DNA of 64,000 nt from positions 1,000,091 through 1,064,090 of the forward strand of contig NZ_CP061317.1 in the NCBI RefSeq assembly GCF_018688355.1. The letters run 5' to 3'. The stretch comes from Polynucleobacter sp. AP-Elch-400A-B2 (GTDB taxonomy: Bacteria; Pseudomonadota; Gammaproteobacteria; Burkholderiales; Burkholderiaceae). The notes under the pieces were generated by a model, which saw only the letters and a list, made by a program, of their open reading frames with translations, was not told the DNA's origin and did no database searches. Each line of letters begins with the position of its first letter. Within the stretch, counting starts at the first letter, position 1. A program made the translations under genes and the position numbers. Positions 33,046 to 41,666 of the stretch are shown here, piece after piece.

Positions 33046-34404
33046 GTGGCAGGTAAAGTTGGTTTTGTTTCCTTAGGATGCCCTAAGGCGCTGGTTGATT
33101 CCGAACTCATCCTCACGCAACTCAGCGCTGAAGGTTATGAGACTGCCAAAGATTATTCTGGTGCCGATCTGGTGGTTGTGAACACCTGTGGCTTTATTGA
33201 TTCCGCGGTAGAGGAGAGTCTCGCAGCGATTGGTGAGGCCTTAGCTGAAAATGGCAAGGTGATTGTGACGGGTTGCTTAGGTGCCCGAAAAAACGCAGAT
33301 GGCAGCGATCTGATTCAGAGCATTCACCCTAAGGTCCTTGCTGTGACTGGGCCGCATGCCACCCAAGAGGTGATGCAGGCTATTCATTTGCACCTGCCAA
33401 AACCGCATGATCCCTTTATTGATTTGCTGCCACCGATTGGCGTCAAGCTCACACCAAAACACTATGCCTACTTAAAGATATCTGAGGGATGCAATCACCG
33501 CTGTACTTTCTGCATTATTCCAAGCATGCGAGGGGATTTAGTTTCGCGTCCGATCGGTGAAGTCTTGCTAGAGGCGAAAAAATTATTTGAATCAGGTGTG
33601 AAAGAGTTGCTAGTGGTTTCGCAAGATACGAGTGCTTATGGTGTTGATATCCAATATCGCACTGGCTTTTGGGATGGCAAACCTGTCAAGACACGAATGT
33701 TTGACCTGGTAAATGCTTTAAACCAAATTGCAAGAGAGCATCAAGCTTGGGTGCGCTTGCATTATGTTTACCCATACCCACATGTCGATGATGTTTTGCC
33801 TTTAATGGCTGAGTTTGCTGACCACGGCTTTGGCGTACTTCCTTATCTAGATATTCCTTTGCAACATTCGCATCCAGATGTTCTTAAGCGGATGAAGCGT
33901 CCCGCCAGTGGCGAAAAGAATTTAGAACGGATTCAAGCATGGCGAGCAGCTTGTCCCGACTTGGTAATTCGCAGTACTTTTATTGCGGGCTTCCCTGGCG
34001 AAACCGAAGGTGAGTTTTTACATTTGTTGAACTTCCTTGACGATGCTCAAATCGATCGCGCGGGTTGTTTTGCTTACTCGCCAGTAGATGGAGCAACTGC
34101 CAATGCTTTGGATAATCCAGTTCCGTGTGAGTTACGAGAGGAGCGTCGTGCTCGCTTCATGGCTAAAGCTGAGGAAATCTCAATCAAGCGACTTGCAAAA
34201 AAAATAGGTAAGCGGATTCAGGTCATTATTGATCGGGTTGATGAGTCGGGTGGAGTAGGTCGAACCATTGGCGATGCCCCTGAAATTGACGGCTTGGTGC
34301 GGGTTCTAGCGCCAAGCAAGCCATCCAAGCGCTACCGCGTTGGTGAAATCATCAAAGCAACGGTGATTAGCTCCCAAGGGCATGACCTAATAGCCGAAAC
34401 TTGA
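33046..34404 (+). CDS. rimO: Ribosomal protein uS12 methylthiotransferase RimO
   Basis: A 452-residue radical-SAM enzyme that methylthiolates an aspartate of ribosomal protein S12. The N-terminal UPF0004 domain has VGFVSLGCPKALVDSELILT and NTCGFIDSA, with cysteines for the second Fe-S cluster. The radical-SAM cluster is CNHRCTFC in SEGCNHRCTFCIIPSMRGD. A C-terminal TRAM domain ends near IIKATVISSQGHDL. It starts at GTG 33046, immediately after phaR, so translation may be coupled. It splits the PHB cluster from the thiolase gene. Confidence 0.94.
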   Translation: MAGKVGFVSLGCPKALVDSELILTQLSAEGYETAKDYSGADLVVVNTCGFIDSAVEESLAAIGEALAENGKVIVTGCLGARKNADGSDLIQSIHPKVLAVTGPHATQEVMQAIHLHLPKPHDPFIDLLPPIGVKLTPKHYAYLKISEGCNHRCTFCIIPSMRGDLVSRPIGEVLLEAKKLFESGVKELLVVSQDTSAYGVDIQYRTGFWDGKPVKTRMFDLVNALNQIAREHQAWVRLHYVYPYPHVDDVLPLMAEFADHGFGVLPYLDIPLQHSHPDVLKRMKRPASGEKNLERIQAWRAACPDLVIRSTFIAGFPGETEGEFLHLLNFLDDAQIDRAGCFAYSPVDGATANALDNPVPCELREERRARFMAKAEEISIKRLAKKIGKRIQVIIDRVDESGGVGRTIGDAPEIDGLVRVLAPSKPSKRYRVGEIIKATVISSQGHDLIAET

Positions 34405-34426
34405 CTATTAGAATAAAACTGGTGTC

Positions 34427-34446
34427 TTGGCCCTGTATTGGGTCAA
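34427..34446 (+). terminator. Weak hairpin between rimO and the thiolase gene
   Basis: TTGGCCC / GGGTCAA pairs over 7 bp including one G-U, with loop TGTATT and a broken T-run (TTGTTTTACTT). It could partly terminate rimO transcripts. Confidence 0.35.
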
Positions 34447-34483
34447 TTGTTTTACTTAATTAGGTATCGTAAAGGGGATTGTT

Positions 34484-35668
34484 ATGAGTCGTGATGTCGT
34501 CGTTTTAAGTGCTGTACGTTCCGCAATTGGCGCCTTTAATGGATCGCTCAGTAGCCTTGAGCCAAGTGAGCTCGGCGGTATTGTGATGAAAGAAGCCGTT
34601 GCACGCTCCGGCGTAGATCCATCATTAATTAATTACATCACGGTAGGCAATACGATTCCGACTGACAACCGTTATGCCTATGTTGCTCGTGTAGCCTCTA
34701 TTCAGGCAGGTTTGCCAATGGAATCTGTGGCGATGGCCTTGAATCGTTTGTGCAGCTCTGGTTTACAAGCAATTGTGACCACAGCTCAAGCCATTATGTT
34801 GGGCGACTGTGATTATGGTGTTGGTGGTGGCGTAGAGGTAATGTCACGTGGTATGTATGGCTCACCAGCCATGCGCAGTGGTGCGCGTATGGGCGATACC
34901 AAAATGATTGACTTGATGGTTTCTGTCCTGACGGATCCATTTGGTGTTGGTCATATGGGCGTAACAGCTGAGAATCTAGTTGAAAAGTGGAAGCTTACCC
35001 GTGAAGAGCAAGACGCTCTCGCAGTAGAGTCCCATCGCCGTGCTGCACATGCCATCAAAGAAGGTCGCTTCAAATCTCAAATTGTTCCGATTACCATCAA
35101 AACTCGCAAGGGCGATGTGGTGTTTGACACAGATGAGCATTGCAAGCCAGAAACTACGATGGAAACTTTAGCGAAGATGAAAGCAGTCTTCAAAAAAGAG
35201 GGTGGTAGTGTTACTGCAGGTAATGCATCAGGCATTAATGATGGCGCAGCATTCTTTGTATTGGCAGATGCAGAAGTGGCGAAGAAGGCAGGTCATAAGC
35301 CAATCGCCCGCTTAGTTTCTTATGCGATTGCTGGCGTACCTAACCACATCATGGGTGAGGGTCCAATCCCAGCAACCAAGATCGCTCTTGAGCGCGCTGG
35401 ACTCAAATTAGATCAAATCGATGTGATTGAATCCAACGAAGCTTTTGCTGCTCAGGCATTGGCCGTTACTAAAGGTTTAGGCTTAGATCCAGCCAAGACT
35501 AACGTGAATGGTGGTGCGATTGCACTGGGTCACCCAATCGGTTGTTCTGGTGCTGCGATTGCGACTAAAGCCATTCATGAGTTACATCGAGTTCAAGGCA
35601 AATATGCTTTGGTCACCATGTGCATTGGTGGCGGACAAGGTATTGCAACGATTTTTGAGCGCCTCTAA
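34484..35668 (+). CDS. phaA: Acetyl-CoA C-acetyltransferase (thiolase)
   Basis: A 394-residue biosynthetic-type thiolase that condenses two acetyl-CoA into acetoacetyl-CoA, the first PHB step. The acyl-enzyme cysteine is C90 in NRLCSSGLQAIV. NVNGGAIALGHPIGCSGAAI has the histidine, and MCIGGGQG the second cysteine. AAAGGGGA upstream supports the ATG. It lies near phaC-phaB-phaR but beyond rimO. Longer-chain or degradative substrates (BktB-like) cannot be excluded, so the symbol rests on context. The stop overlaps convergent serB by 4 bp. Confidence 0.88.
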   Translation: MSRDVVVLSAVRSAIGAFNGSLSSLEPSELGGIVMKEAVARSGVDPSLINYITVGNTIPTDNRYAYVARVASIQAGLPMESVAMALNRLCSSGLQAIVTTAQAIMLGDCDYGVGGGVEVMSRGMYGSPAMRSGARMGDTKMIDLMVSVLTDPFGVGHMGVTAENLVEKWKLTREEQDALAVESHRRAAHAIKEGRFKSQIVPITIKTRKGDVVFDTDEHCKPETTMETLAKMKAVFKKEGGSVTAGNASGINDGAAFFVLADAEVAKKAGHKPIARLVSYAIAGVPNHIMGEGPIPATKIALERAGLKLDQIDVIESNEAFAAQALAVTKGLGLDPAKTNVNGGAIALGHPIGCSGAAIATKAIHELHRVQGKYALVTMCIGGGQGIATIFERL

Positions 35669-36555
35669 GCAATCAGCAGTAAGGCAGCATCTAAGCCGAC
35701 TCGGTCAAAAGCCGCGTCGGCTTTTTCTTTAACAATCGGTTTTGCTCTATAGGCAATACTGATACCAGAGCCATGCATCATTTGCAGATCGTTAGATCCG
35801 TCGCCCATGGTGATGGCATTCTTCTTATGGCAATTCATCAAAGTGCAGGCTTGTTCTAAATAGGCATTTTTAGCTGCGCCATCCACAATATCGCCAATGA
35901 CTTTACCTGTTAGTTTGCCGTCGATGATTTCCAAAGTATTGGCTTGGGTTTGTTTGAAGCCTAACTCTTGTTGAAGCTTTTCAGTGAAGAAGGTAAAGCC
36001 ACCAGAAACTAGAAGCGTATGCAGACCTCTAGCATTTGCTCCAGCAAGTAAATGAGTGGCACCAGGGTTAGGTCGCAAACGCTCACGATAGACTGAATCT
36101 AATACATCAGCAGATACCCCGGCTAAAAGGGCTACGCGCCTGCGCAAGCTTTCTTTAAAGTCTTTAATTTCGCCACGCATGGTGGCCTCAGTGATTTCTG
36201 AAACAGCTGCTTTCTTGCCAGTAAAGTCAGCAATCTCATCAATGCACTCAATATTGATGAGTGTGGAGTCCATATCCATGGCCAGCACTTTCACCTCATC
36301 CGGCTTAAATCCTGGTGATAGAAAAGCTAAATCTGCATCATGCTCACCAGCAATATTTCGCATGGCAACCCTAGCTTCTGCTGTTAAAGCTTGATCGCAA
36401 GTCCAGAGAGCAGTGAAGTATTTCGAGTGCGCATGCTCTGCACTTTCCTTGGCAATCGAAATACCTAAGACTTTTGCATGCTCAATAAATGCAGTAGTTA
36501 ATTCTGCAGGGATCGCAGTATTAGCCAGGACGACAAGTGTGAGGTGACTAGACAT
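35665..36555 (-). CDS. serB: Phosphoserine phosphatase
   Basis: A 296-residue HAD phosphatase for the final step of serine synthesis. The catalytic motif I is AMDMDSTLINIECIDEIADF (D-x-D-S-T). Motif II is LLVSGGFTFFTEKL, and motif III/IV is TMGDGSNDLQMM. An N-terminal ACT-like region of about 90 residues precedes the core. Its last codons overlap the thiolase stop and contain that gene's terminator. mfd lies 20 bp upstream on the same strand. Confidence 0.94.
   Translation of the reverse strand: MSSHLTLVVLANTAIPAELTTAFIEHAKVLGISIAKESAEHAHSKYFTALWTCDQALTAEARVAMRNIAGEHDADLAFLSPGFKPDEVKVLAMDMDSTLINIECIDEIADFTGKKAAVSEITEATMRGEIKDFKESLRRRVALLAGVSADVLDSVYRERLRPNPGATHLLAGANARGLHTLLVSGGFTFFTEKLQQELGFKQTQANTLEIIDGKLTGKVIGDIVDGAAKNAYLEQACTLMNCHKKNAITMGDGSNDLQMMHGSGISIAYRAKPIVKEKADAAFDRVGLDAALLLIA
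35693..35730 (+). terminator. Intrinsic terminator for the thiolase gene inside the serB 3' end
   Basis: AAGCCGAC (35693-35700) and GTCGGCTT (35716-35723) form a perfect 8-bp stem, followed by TTTCTTT. On the plus strand it sits 25 bp after the thiolase stop, but the bases also encode the last residues of convergent serB. Confidence 0.65.
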
Positions 36556-36575
36556 AGAGGGTTGGCAAACAATAA

Positions 36576-39500
36576 TTAATTGGCTTGAGCAGTATTGAGC
36601 ATGGCAGATGAATTCAGACTTCTGAGAATTTTCCGAATATGCTCCAAACGTTGCTCTAGTTTCTCAAAATCTTTCTCTTTCTGGGGAAGAATTTTTAATT
36701 TATCTTGGCCGTTGAGTTGGATATATTTTGATGATTGGATCAATTGAATGATCTTCATCGGGTCAATTGGTGGATTGGGAATGAACTGAATCTGTATCGA
36801 TAACGGGCTAGCATCAATCTTCTTAATTCCAAAGCTGGCCATCTCTAGGCGTAAGCGATGGGTTTCATAAAGAGATTTAGCCTGGTCAGGTAAATCACCA
36901 TAGCGATCTACTAGTTCCTCGCGCAATCCCATGAGTTCAGAAAAGTCATTTGTACCAGCAAAGCGCTTATACATGGAGAGTCGTTCGTGGACGTCAGGGC
37001 AATAGTCATTGGGAAAGAGAGCTGGCACACCTAAATTGACATCGGTTGTCGCTTGGAGTGGAGACAAGAGATCTGGCTCCTTACCGCTACGCAGCGATTT
37101 GACCGCGCGGTTAAGCATCTCGGTATAAAGCTGAAATCCAATCTCATGAATCTCACCGGACTGCTTATCCCCAAGAACTTCACCAGCACCACGAATCTCT
37201 AAATCGTGCATTGCCAAATAAAAACCAGATCCAAGCTCTTCCATCGCTTGAATAGCATTTAACCGTAATTGCGCTTGCTTGCTGAGGGCCTCAGGATCTG
37301 GCACTAGTAAATAGGCATAGGCCTGATGATGTGATCGCCCAACACGTCCCCGCAATTGATGCAACTGTGCCAAGCCAAACTTATCTGCACGATGCATGAT
37401 GATGGTGTTAGCAGTAGGAACGTCAATACCGGTTTCAATAATGGTCGTACATAACAAGATGTTCGTGCGCTGAGTCACAAAATCACGCATGACCGATTCC
37501 AACTCACGTTCGTGCATTTGACCGTGCGCTACGCTAATGCGCGCTTCTGGAATGAGTTCTTGTAATGCGTGTTTACGATTTTGAATGGTTTCTACTTCGT
37601 TATGGAGGAAGTAGACCTGTCCACCGCGCTTAATCTCTCGAAGAACTGCTTCACGAATCACGCCATCACCTTCTCGTCGTACAAAGGTTTTGATGGCCAG
37701 GCGCTTCTGTGGAGCAGTTGCTATGACTGAAAACTCCCGCAAACCCTCCATCGCCATACCAAGAGTTCGTGGAATGGGGGTGGCGGTTAAAGTCAGGATA
37801 TCTACTTCAGCACGCAATGCTTTGAGCGCATCTTTTTGACGGACACCAAAGCGATGTTCCTCATCCACAATGACTAAGCCTAAATTGGCGAACTGGGTTT
37901 CTTTAGATAGTAGCTTGTGAGTTCCGATAATGATGTCAGCCTCGCCCTTGCTAATAGCTTCTAAGGCAGCATTAATTTCTTTAGTGGTTCTGAAGCGGGA
38001 GAGTTCAACGACGCGCACAGGCCAATCAGCAAAGCGATCTTTCCAGGTTGCGACATGTTGTTCAGCGAGTAGAGTAGTTGGAGCCAGGATAGCCACCTGC
38101 TTGCCACCCATAACCGCAACAAAACTGGCGCGTAGGGCGACCTCTGTTTTACCAAAGCCTACATCACCACACACCAGTCTATCCATAGGCGTACCACTAG
38201 TCATATCCCCAATGACTGCCGCAATGGCATTAGCTTGATCGGGGGTTTCTTCAAAGCCAAAGCTTTCTGCAAACGCAGCGTAATCATGGGCTGAGAATTC
38301 AAAAGCGTGACCTTTACGAATGGCTCTAGCGGCATATAGATTTAAAAGCTCAGCTGCGGTATCGCGTATTTGTTGAGCGGCCTTACGTCTTGCCTTATCC
38401 CACTGGCCCGAGCCCAACTGATGCAATGGTGCCGAATCAGGATCGGAGCCAGCATATCGGGTAACCATTTGTAGTTGTTGAACTGGCACATAAAGAGTGG
38501 CATCCTTGGCGTAGACCAAGTGCAGAAACTCTTCAAAAATCGGCTCTTCTTTTGGTGGCGCTAAATTCAGAAGCACTAAACCTTGGTAACGACCAATCCC
38601 ATGATCAGAATGCACAACCGGATCACCGATTTTGAGTTCAGATAAATCTTTAAAGAGCATATCTGGATCAGCGCTCTCACTCTCCTTACCCTTACGTCTT
38701 TGACGAGCAGTAGCTGTAAATAGCTCTGCCTCGGTTACGATAATTAAGTTTTCAGCGGACCAGGTGAAGCCATTAAATAATTGTGCTGTTACAAGGCCAA
38801 ATAGAGCATCACTCTTAATAAAATCAGAGACGCCTTCAAAACCTTCTGGTTTCAGTGGATAGAGCGGTTTGCCATGTTGACCAGCTACTGAATTGCTCTC
38901 TTCAAAGAGTTGACGAATCGATTCTTTACGACCATTGCTATCGCTGCAAATGAGCACACGTACTTTTTCTTGAGAAACTAAAGTGCGCAGTCGATTGATG
39001 GGGTCAGTGTCCCGCCGATGAACAGCTAGGTCGGGAACAGCTAAAAATTGTGGTGACTCTTTGGTATCTTTATCTGCCTCTTTATTTAATGCCAAGCGCG
39101 CATTTGGCTTGGCTGCTATAAAAAATTGATCTGCATCCAGAAATAATTCAGATGGCGGCAGAATAGGGCGATCAAGATCATGCTTTAAGAATTCATATCG
39201 AGAGACGGTGTCTTTCCAAAAACCCTTGATAGATTCTTCAACATCACCAATGCTTACAGCCCAAACAGGATCGCCTGAGCGGGGAAAGTAATCAAAGACT
39301 GTCGATGACTCTTCAAAGAAGAGGGGTAGATAAGACTCAATACCCGCACTAGGAATTCCGAGGTTGGCATCTTTGTAAATTGAGCACCGCGTTGGATCAC
39401 CTTCAAATACTTCGCGCCAGCGCCCACGGAACGCCGTACGTGAAGCATCATCAAATGGGAATTCGTGACCTGGCAATAAGCGAACTTCTTTTACTGGATA

Positions 39501-40130
39501 GAGACTGCGCTGAGTATCGGGATCAAAGGCTCTAATCTGCTCAATTTCATCACCAAAAAGATCAAGGCGATAAGGCAAGCTAGAGCCCATTGGAAATAAA
39601 TCAATCAATCCACCACGAATACTGTATTCACCGGGGCGCATTACCGAACTAACGGGATCGTAACCCGCCTGCTGCAGTTGTAGTTTTAGTGCGACTTCAT
39701 TGAGCTTGTCACCCTGCCTAAAAAAGAAGGTGTGACCAGATAAAAAGTTTGGCGGGCCCAGTCTTTGCAGTGCTGTAGTAATTGGAACCAGAACAATGTC
39801 GCAGCTGCCGTTGAGTAATTCATAAAGAGTGGCTAAGCGTTCAGAAACCAAATCCTGGTGTGGCGAGAAATGGTCGTAGGGCAGGATTTCCCAGTCTGGC
39901 AGCAGGCGTGTTTTGAGTTGCGGCACAAAAGCTGGAATTTCCTCCAGAAGGCGCTGTGCCTCCTGTGCCTGGGCACAGAAAATGACCATGACTGAGAAGT
40001 CTGAGCGGTGCCGAAGAGCAGATTGGGCGATGAGTGCTGCATCTGACGAGCCAACTAGGCCTGAAAAGGTAAAGCGCTGCCCAGCCTGCGGCGCAGGTAT
40101 GGGGGGTGCTAGTTTTAATGCATCAGACAT
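36576..40130 (-). CDS. mfd: Transcription-repair coupling factor Mfd
   Basis: A 1184-residue SF2 translocase that removes stalled RNA polymerase and recruits UvrA. The UvrB-homology N-terminus (FSGLVGSSDAALIAQSALRH) is followed by the RNA-polymerase interaction domain (KIGDPVVHSDHGIGRYQGL). The RecG-like motor has GDVGFGKTEVALR (Walker A), DEEHRFGVRQKDALK (Walker B) and LRGRVGRSHHQAYAYLL. The C-terminal TRCF domain follows. Length is full. The minus-strand -10 TATAAT is eight bases before the ATG. Confidence 0.96.
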   Translation of the reverse strand: MSDALKLAPPIPAPQAGQRFTFSGLVGSSDAALIAQSALRHRSDFSVMVIFCAQAQEAQRLLEEIPAFVPQLKTRLLPDWEILPYDHFSPHQDLVSERLATLYELLNGSCDIVLVPITTALQRLGPPNFLSGHTFFFRQGDKLNEVALKLQLQQAGYDPVSSVMRPGEYSIRGGLIDLFPMGSSLPYRLDLFGDEIEQIRAFDPDTQRSLYPVKEVRLLPGHEFPFDDASRTAFRGRWREVFEGDPTRCSIYKDANLGIPSAGIESYLPLFFEESSTVFDYFPRSGDPVWAVSIGDVEESIKGFWKDTVSRYEFLKHDLDRPILPPSELFLDADQFFIAAKPNARLALNKEADKDTKESPQFLAVPDLAVHRRDTDPINRLRTLVSQEKVRVLICSDSNGRKESIRQLFEESNSVAGQHGKPLYPLKPEGFEGVSDFIKSDALFGLVTAQLFNGFTWSAENLIIVTEAELFTATARQRRKGKESESADPDMLFKDLSELKIGDPVVHSDHGIGRYQGLVLLNLAPPKEEPIFEEFLHLVYAKDATLYVPVQQLQMVTRYAGSDPDSAPLHQLGSGQWDKARRKAAQQIRDTAAELLNLYAARAIRKGHAFEFSAHDYAAFAESFGFEETPDQANAIAAVIGDMTSGTPMDRLVCGDVGFGKTEVALRASFVAVMGGKQVAILAPTTLLAEQHVATWKDRFADWPVRVVELSRFRTTKEINAALEAISKGEADIIIGTHKLLSKETQFANLGLVIVDEEHRFGVRQKDALKALRAEVDILTLTATPIPRTLGMAMEGLREFSVIATAPQKRLAIKTFVRREGDGVIREAVLREIKRGGQVYFLHNEVETIQNRKHALQELIPEARISVAHGQMHERELESVMRDFVTQRTNILLCTTIIETGIDVPTANTIIMHRADKFGLAQLHQLRGRVGRSHHQAYAYLLVPDPEALSKQAQLRLNAIQAMEELGSGFYLAMHDLEIRGAGEVLGDKQSGEIHEIGFQLYTEMLNRAVKSLRSGKEPDLLSPLQATTDVNLGVPALFPNDYCPDVHERLSMYKRFAGTNDFSELMGLREELVDRYGDLPDQAKSLYETHRLRLEMASFGIKKIDASPLSIQIQFIPNPPIDPMKIIQLIQSSKYIQLNGQDKLKILPQKEKDFEKLEQRLEHIRKILRSLNSSAMLNTAQAN

Positions 40131-40153
40131 CTGAGCTCATTATAGAATCAGGT
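40131..40153. promoter_or_regulatory. Overlapping divergent -10 elements of mfd and ispD
   Basis: Only 23 bp separate the two start codons. The minus strand reads TATAAT (plus strand ATTATA at 40139-40144) eight bases before the mfd ATG. The plus strand reads TATAGAAT at 40141-40148, five to seven bases before the ispD ATG. Either promoter would give an mRNA starting at or within a few bases of the start codon. Confidence 0.45.
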
Positions 40154-40912
40154 ATGCCCACTGGAAATCAAACTTCACCGTCTGTAGCCCAATGCCATGC
40201 CCTCTTACCTACGGCAGGGACCGGGTCTCGGCTTGGAGGAACTTTGCCAAAGCAGTTTCAGGAGCTGGCAGGAAAGCCGATGCTGGCTTACGCCTTAGAT
40301 ACTTTTGTTAACACTCCAGAGATTGCCTCCATTTGGGTAGGCGTCAGCCCTAGTTTTATTGATAACCCCATCCTAGGTGAGCTATCCAGTAAATCCCCCT
40401 TGATTCGTTTCACTTCGAGCGGTGGACCTAGCCGCCAAGAAACAGTCCGAAATACTTTGGCAGAGATGCTCAAAGCAGGGATTCCTGAGAACGATTGGGT
40501 TCTGGTGCACGATGCCGCTAGACCCGGAATCACACCTCAACTCATACAAAAACTCATTCTTGCAGTAATCCAAGCGGGTGAGGGCGGCTTATTAGCAATC
40601 CCCCTTGCTGACACCCTCAAAATGGCTGAAGCTCATTCCGCAATTACTGGTAATCCCAACCGAGCTGTGAAAACGATATCTCGAGATCACCTATGGCAGG
40701 CCCAAACCCCACAGATGTTTGGTTTAAAGGATCTGCACGATGCGATTGAAGAAGGTATTCGCTTGGAGGCGGATATTACGGATGAGGCCAGTGCCATCGA
40801 GCTTGCTGGCAAAACCCCTTTATTAATTGAAGGTGCGACTAGTAACTTCAAGGTAACCCACCCAGCAGATTGGGATTTGATGCAAAACATCTTGCAAACC
40901 TCCGTTAAATAA
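40154..40912 (+). CDS. ispD: 2-C-methyl-D-erythritol 4-phosphate cytidylyltransferase
   Basis: A 252-residue enzyme of the MEP isoprenoid pathway, attaching CMP to methylerythritol phosphate. The nucleotide loop is LLPTAGTGSRLGGTLPKQF. VHDAARPGITPQLIQKLI and VKTISRDHLWQAQTPQMF are family blocks. The ATG at 40154 is preferred over an upstream in-frame ATG at 40106, which would lie inside mfd. No normal ribosome-binding site is seen. ispF follows after 25 bp. Confidence 0.93.
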   Translation: MPTGNQTSPSVAQCHALLPTAGTGSRLGGTLPKQFQELAGKPMLAYALDTFVNTPEIASIWVGVSPSFIDNPILGELSSKSPLIRFTSSGGPSRQETVRNTLAEMLKAGIPENDWVLVHDAARPGITPQLIQKLILAVIQAGEGGLLAIPLADTLKMAEAHSAITGNPNRAVKTISRDHLWQAQTPQMFGLKDLHDAIEEGIRLEADITDEASAIELAGKTPLLIEGATSNFKVTHPADWDLMQNILQTSVK

Positions 40913-40937
40913 GCCTCAAGAGAATATCCACCACCCC

Positions 40938-41441
40938 ATGACATCAAGTGCACCCCATATTCCTCAATTTCGAATCGGCCAAGGCTACGACGTTCATGCC
41001 TTAGTCGAGGGTCGCAAGCTCATACTAGGTGGGGTTCATGTCCCAAGTGACAAGGGCTTGTTAGGACATTCGGATGCGGATGCCTTGTTGCACGCCTTAA
41101 CGGATGCATTGCTTGGCGCTGCAGGCTTGAATGATATTGGCCAGTTATTTCCGGATACGGATCCCCAGTTTAAGGATATGGATAGCCGTATTTTGCTCAG
41201 AGCAGCTTTGCAAAAGATCCAAGCAGCTGGATTTCATGTGGGCAATGTGGATGCAACGATTATTTGTCAAAAACCCAAATTAGCTACTTTCTTGCCGGAA
41301 ATGGTCCGCAATATCGCAGCAGATTTGCTGGTTACGCCCAGCCATGTCAACCTCAAAGCTAAAACCAATGAATCTCTTGGACACCTTGGAAGGGGCGAGG
41401 GCATAGCAGTCCATGCCGTGGCTTTGCTCTACAAGGCCTAA
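40938..41441 (+). CDS. ispF: 2-C-methyl-D-erythritol 2,4-cyclodiphosphate synthase
   Basis: A 167-residue trimeric enzyme that cyclises CDP-methylerythritol phosphate. The metal site reads RIGQGYDVHALVEGRKLILG (D-x-H), and GLLGHSDADALLHALTDALL has the third ligand histidine. NLKAKTNESLGHLGRGEGIA is the C-terminal signature. It has an N-terminal tail of about 10 residues and acts after IspD (IspE is elsewhere). Confidence 0.94.
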   Translation: MTSSAPHIPQFRIGQGYDVHALVEGRKLILGGVHVPSDKGLLGHSDADALLHALTDALLGAAGLNDIGQLFPDTDPQFKDMDSRILLRAALQKIQAAGFHVGNVDATIICQKPKLATFLPEMVRNIAADLLVTPSHVNLKAKTNESLGHLGRGEGIAVHAVALLYKA

Positions 41442-41467
41442 ATATCCTCCAAAACCGCTAAGCATTG

Positions 41468-41473
41468 TAGAAT
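41468..41473 (+). promoter_or_regulatory. Candidate -10 element upstream of tRNA-Leu
   Basis: TAGAAT lies 50 bases before the tRNA. No convincing -35 is visible, so confidence is low. Confidence 0.25.
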
Positions 41474-41522
41474 TAGGGTCTTTAGAGTGAAGCTTCAGCT
41501 CGGTAGTGTTTGCGGAATTCGC

Positions 41523-41609
41523 GCGAGGATGGCGAAATTGGTAGACGCACCAGGTTTAGGTCCTGACGCCAGCAATGGTGTGGGGGTTCGAGTCCCCCTC
41601 CTCGCACCA
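41523..41609 (+). tRNA. tRNA-Leu (anticodon UAG)
   Basis: An 87-nt class II tRNA with encoded CCA. The acceptor GCGAGGA pairs with TCCTCGC, and the D-arm region GCGAAATTGGTAGACGC is leucine-type. The anticodon loop is TTTAGGT, the long variable arm is CGCCAGCAATGGTGT-like, and the T-arm GGGGGTTCGAGTCCCCC is perfect. The anticodon stem CCAGG / CCTGA has a C-A mismatch at its outer pair. It reads CUN codons. Confidence 0.97.
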
Positions 41610-41666
41610 CAAGATAGCTACTTGGCTTGGGCTTCACATAATCCGATTTTCAATTAAGAGACGAGA

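Noticed and set aside
40106..40153. N-terminal extension of IspD from the ATG at 40106
   Set aside because: It would overlap the mfd coding start, and the extra residues match no IspD family feature.
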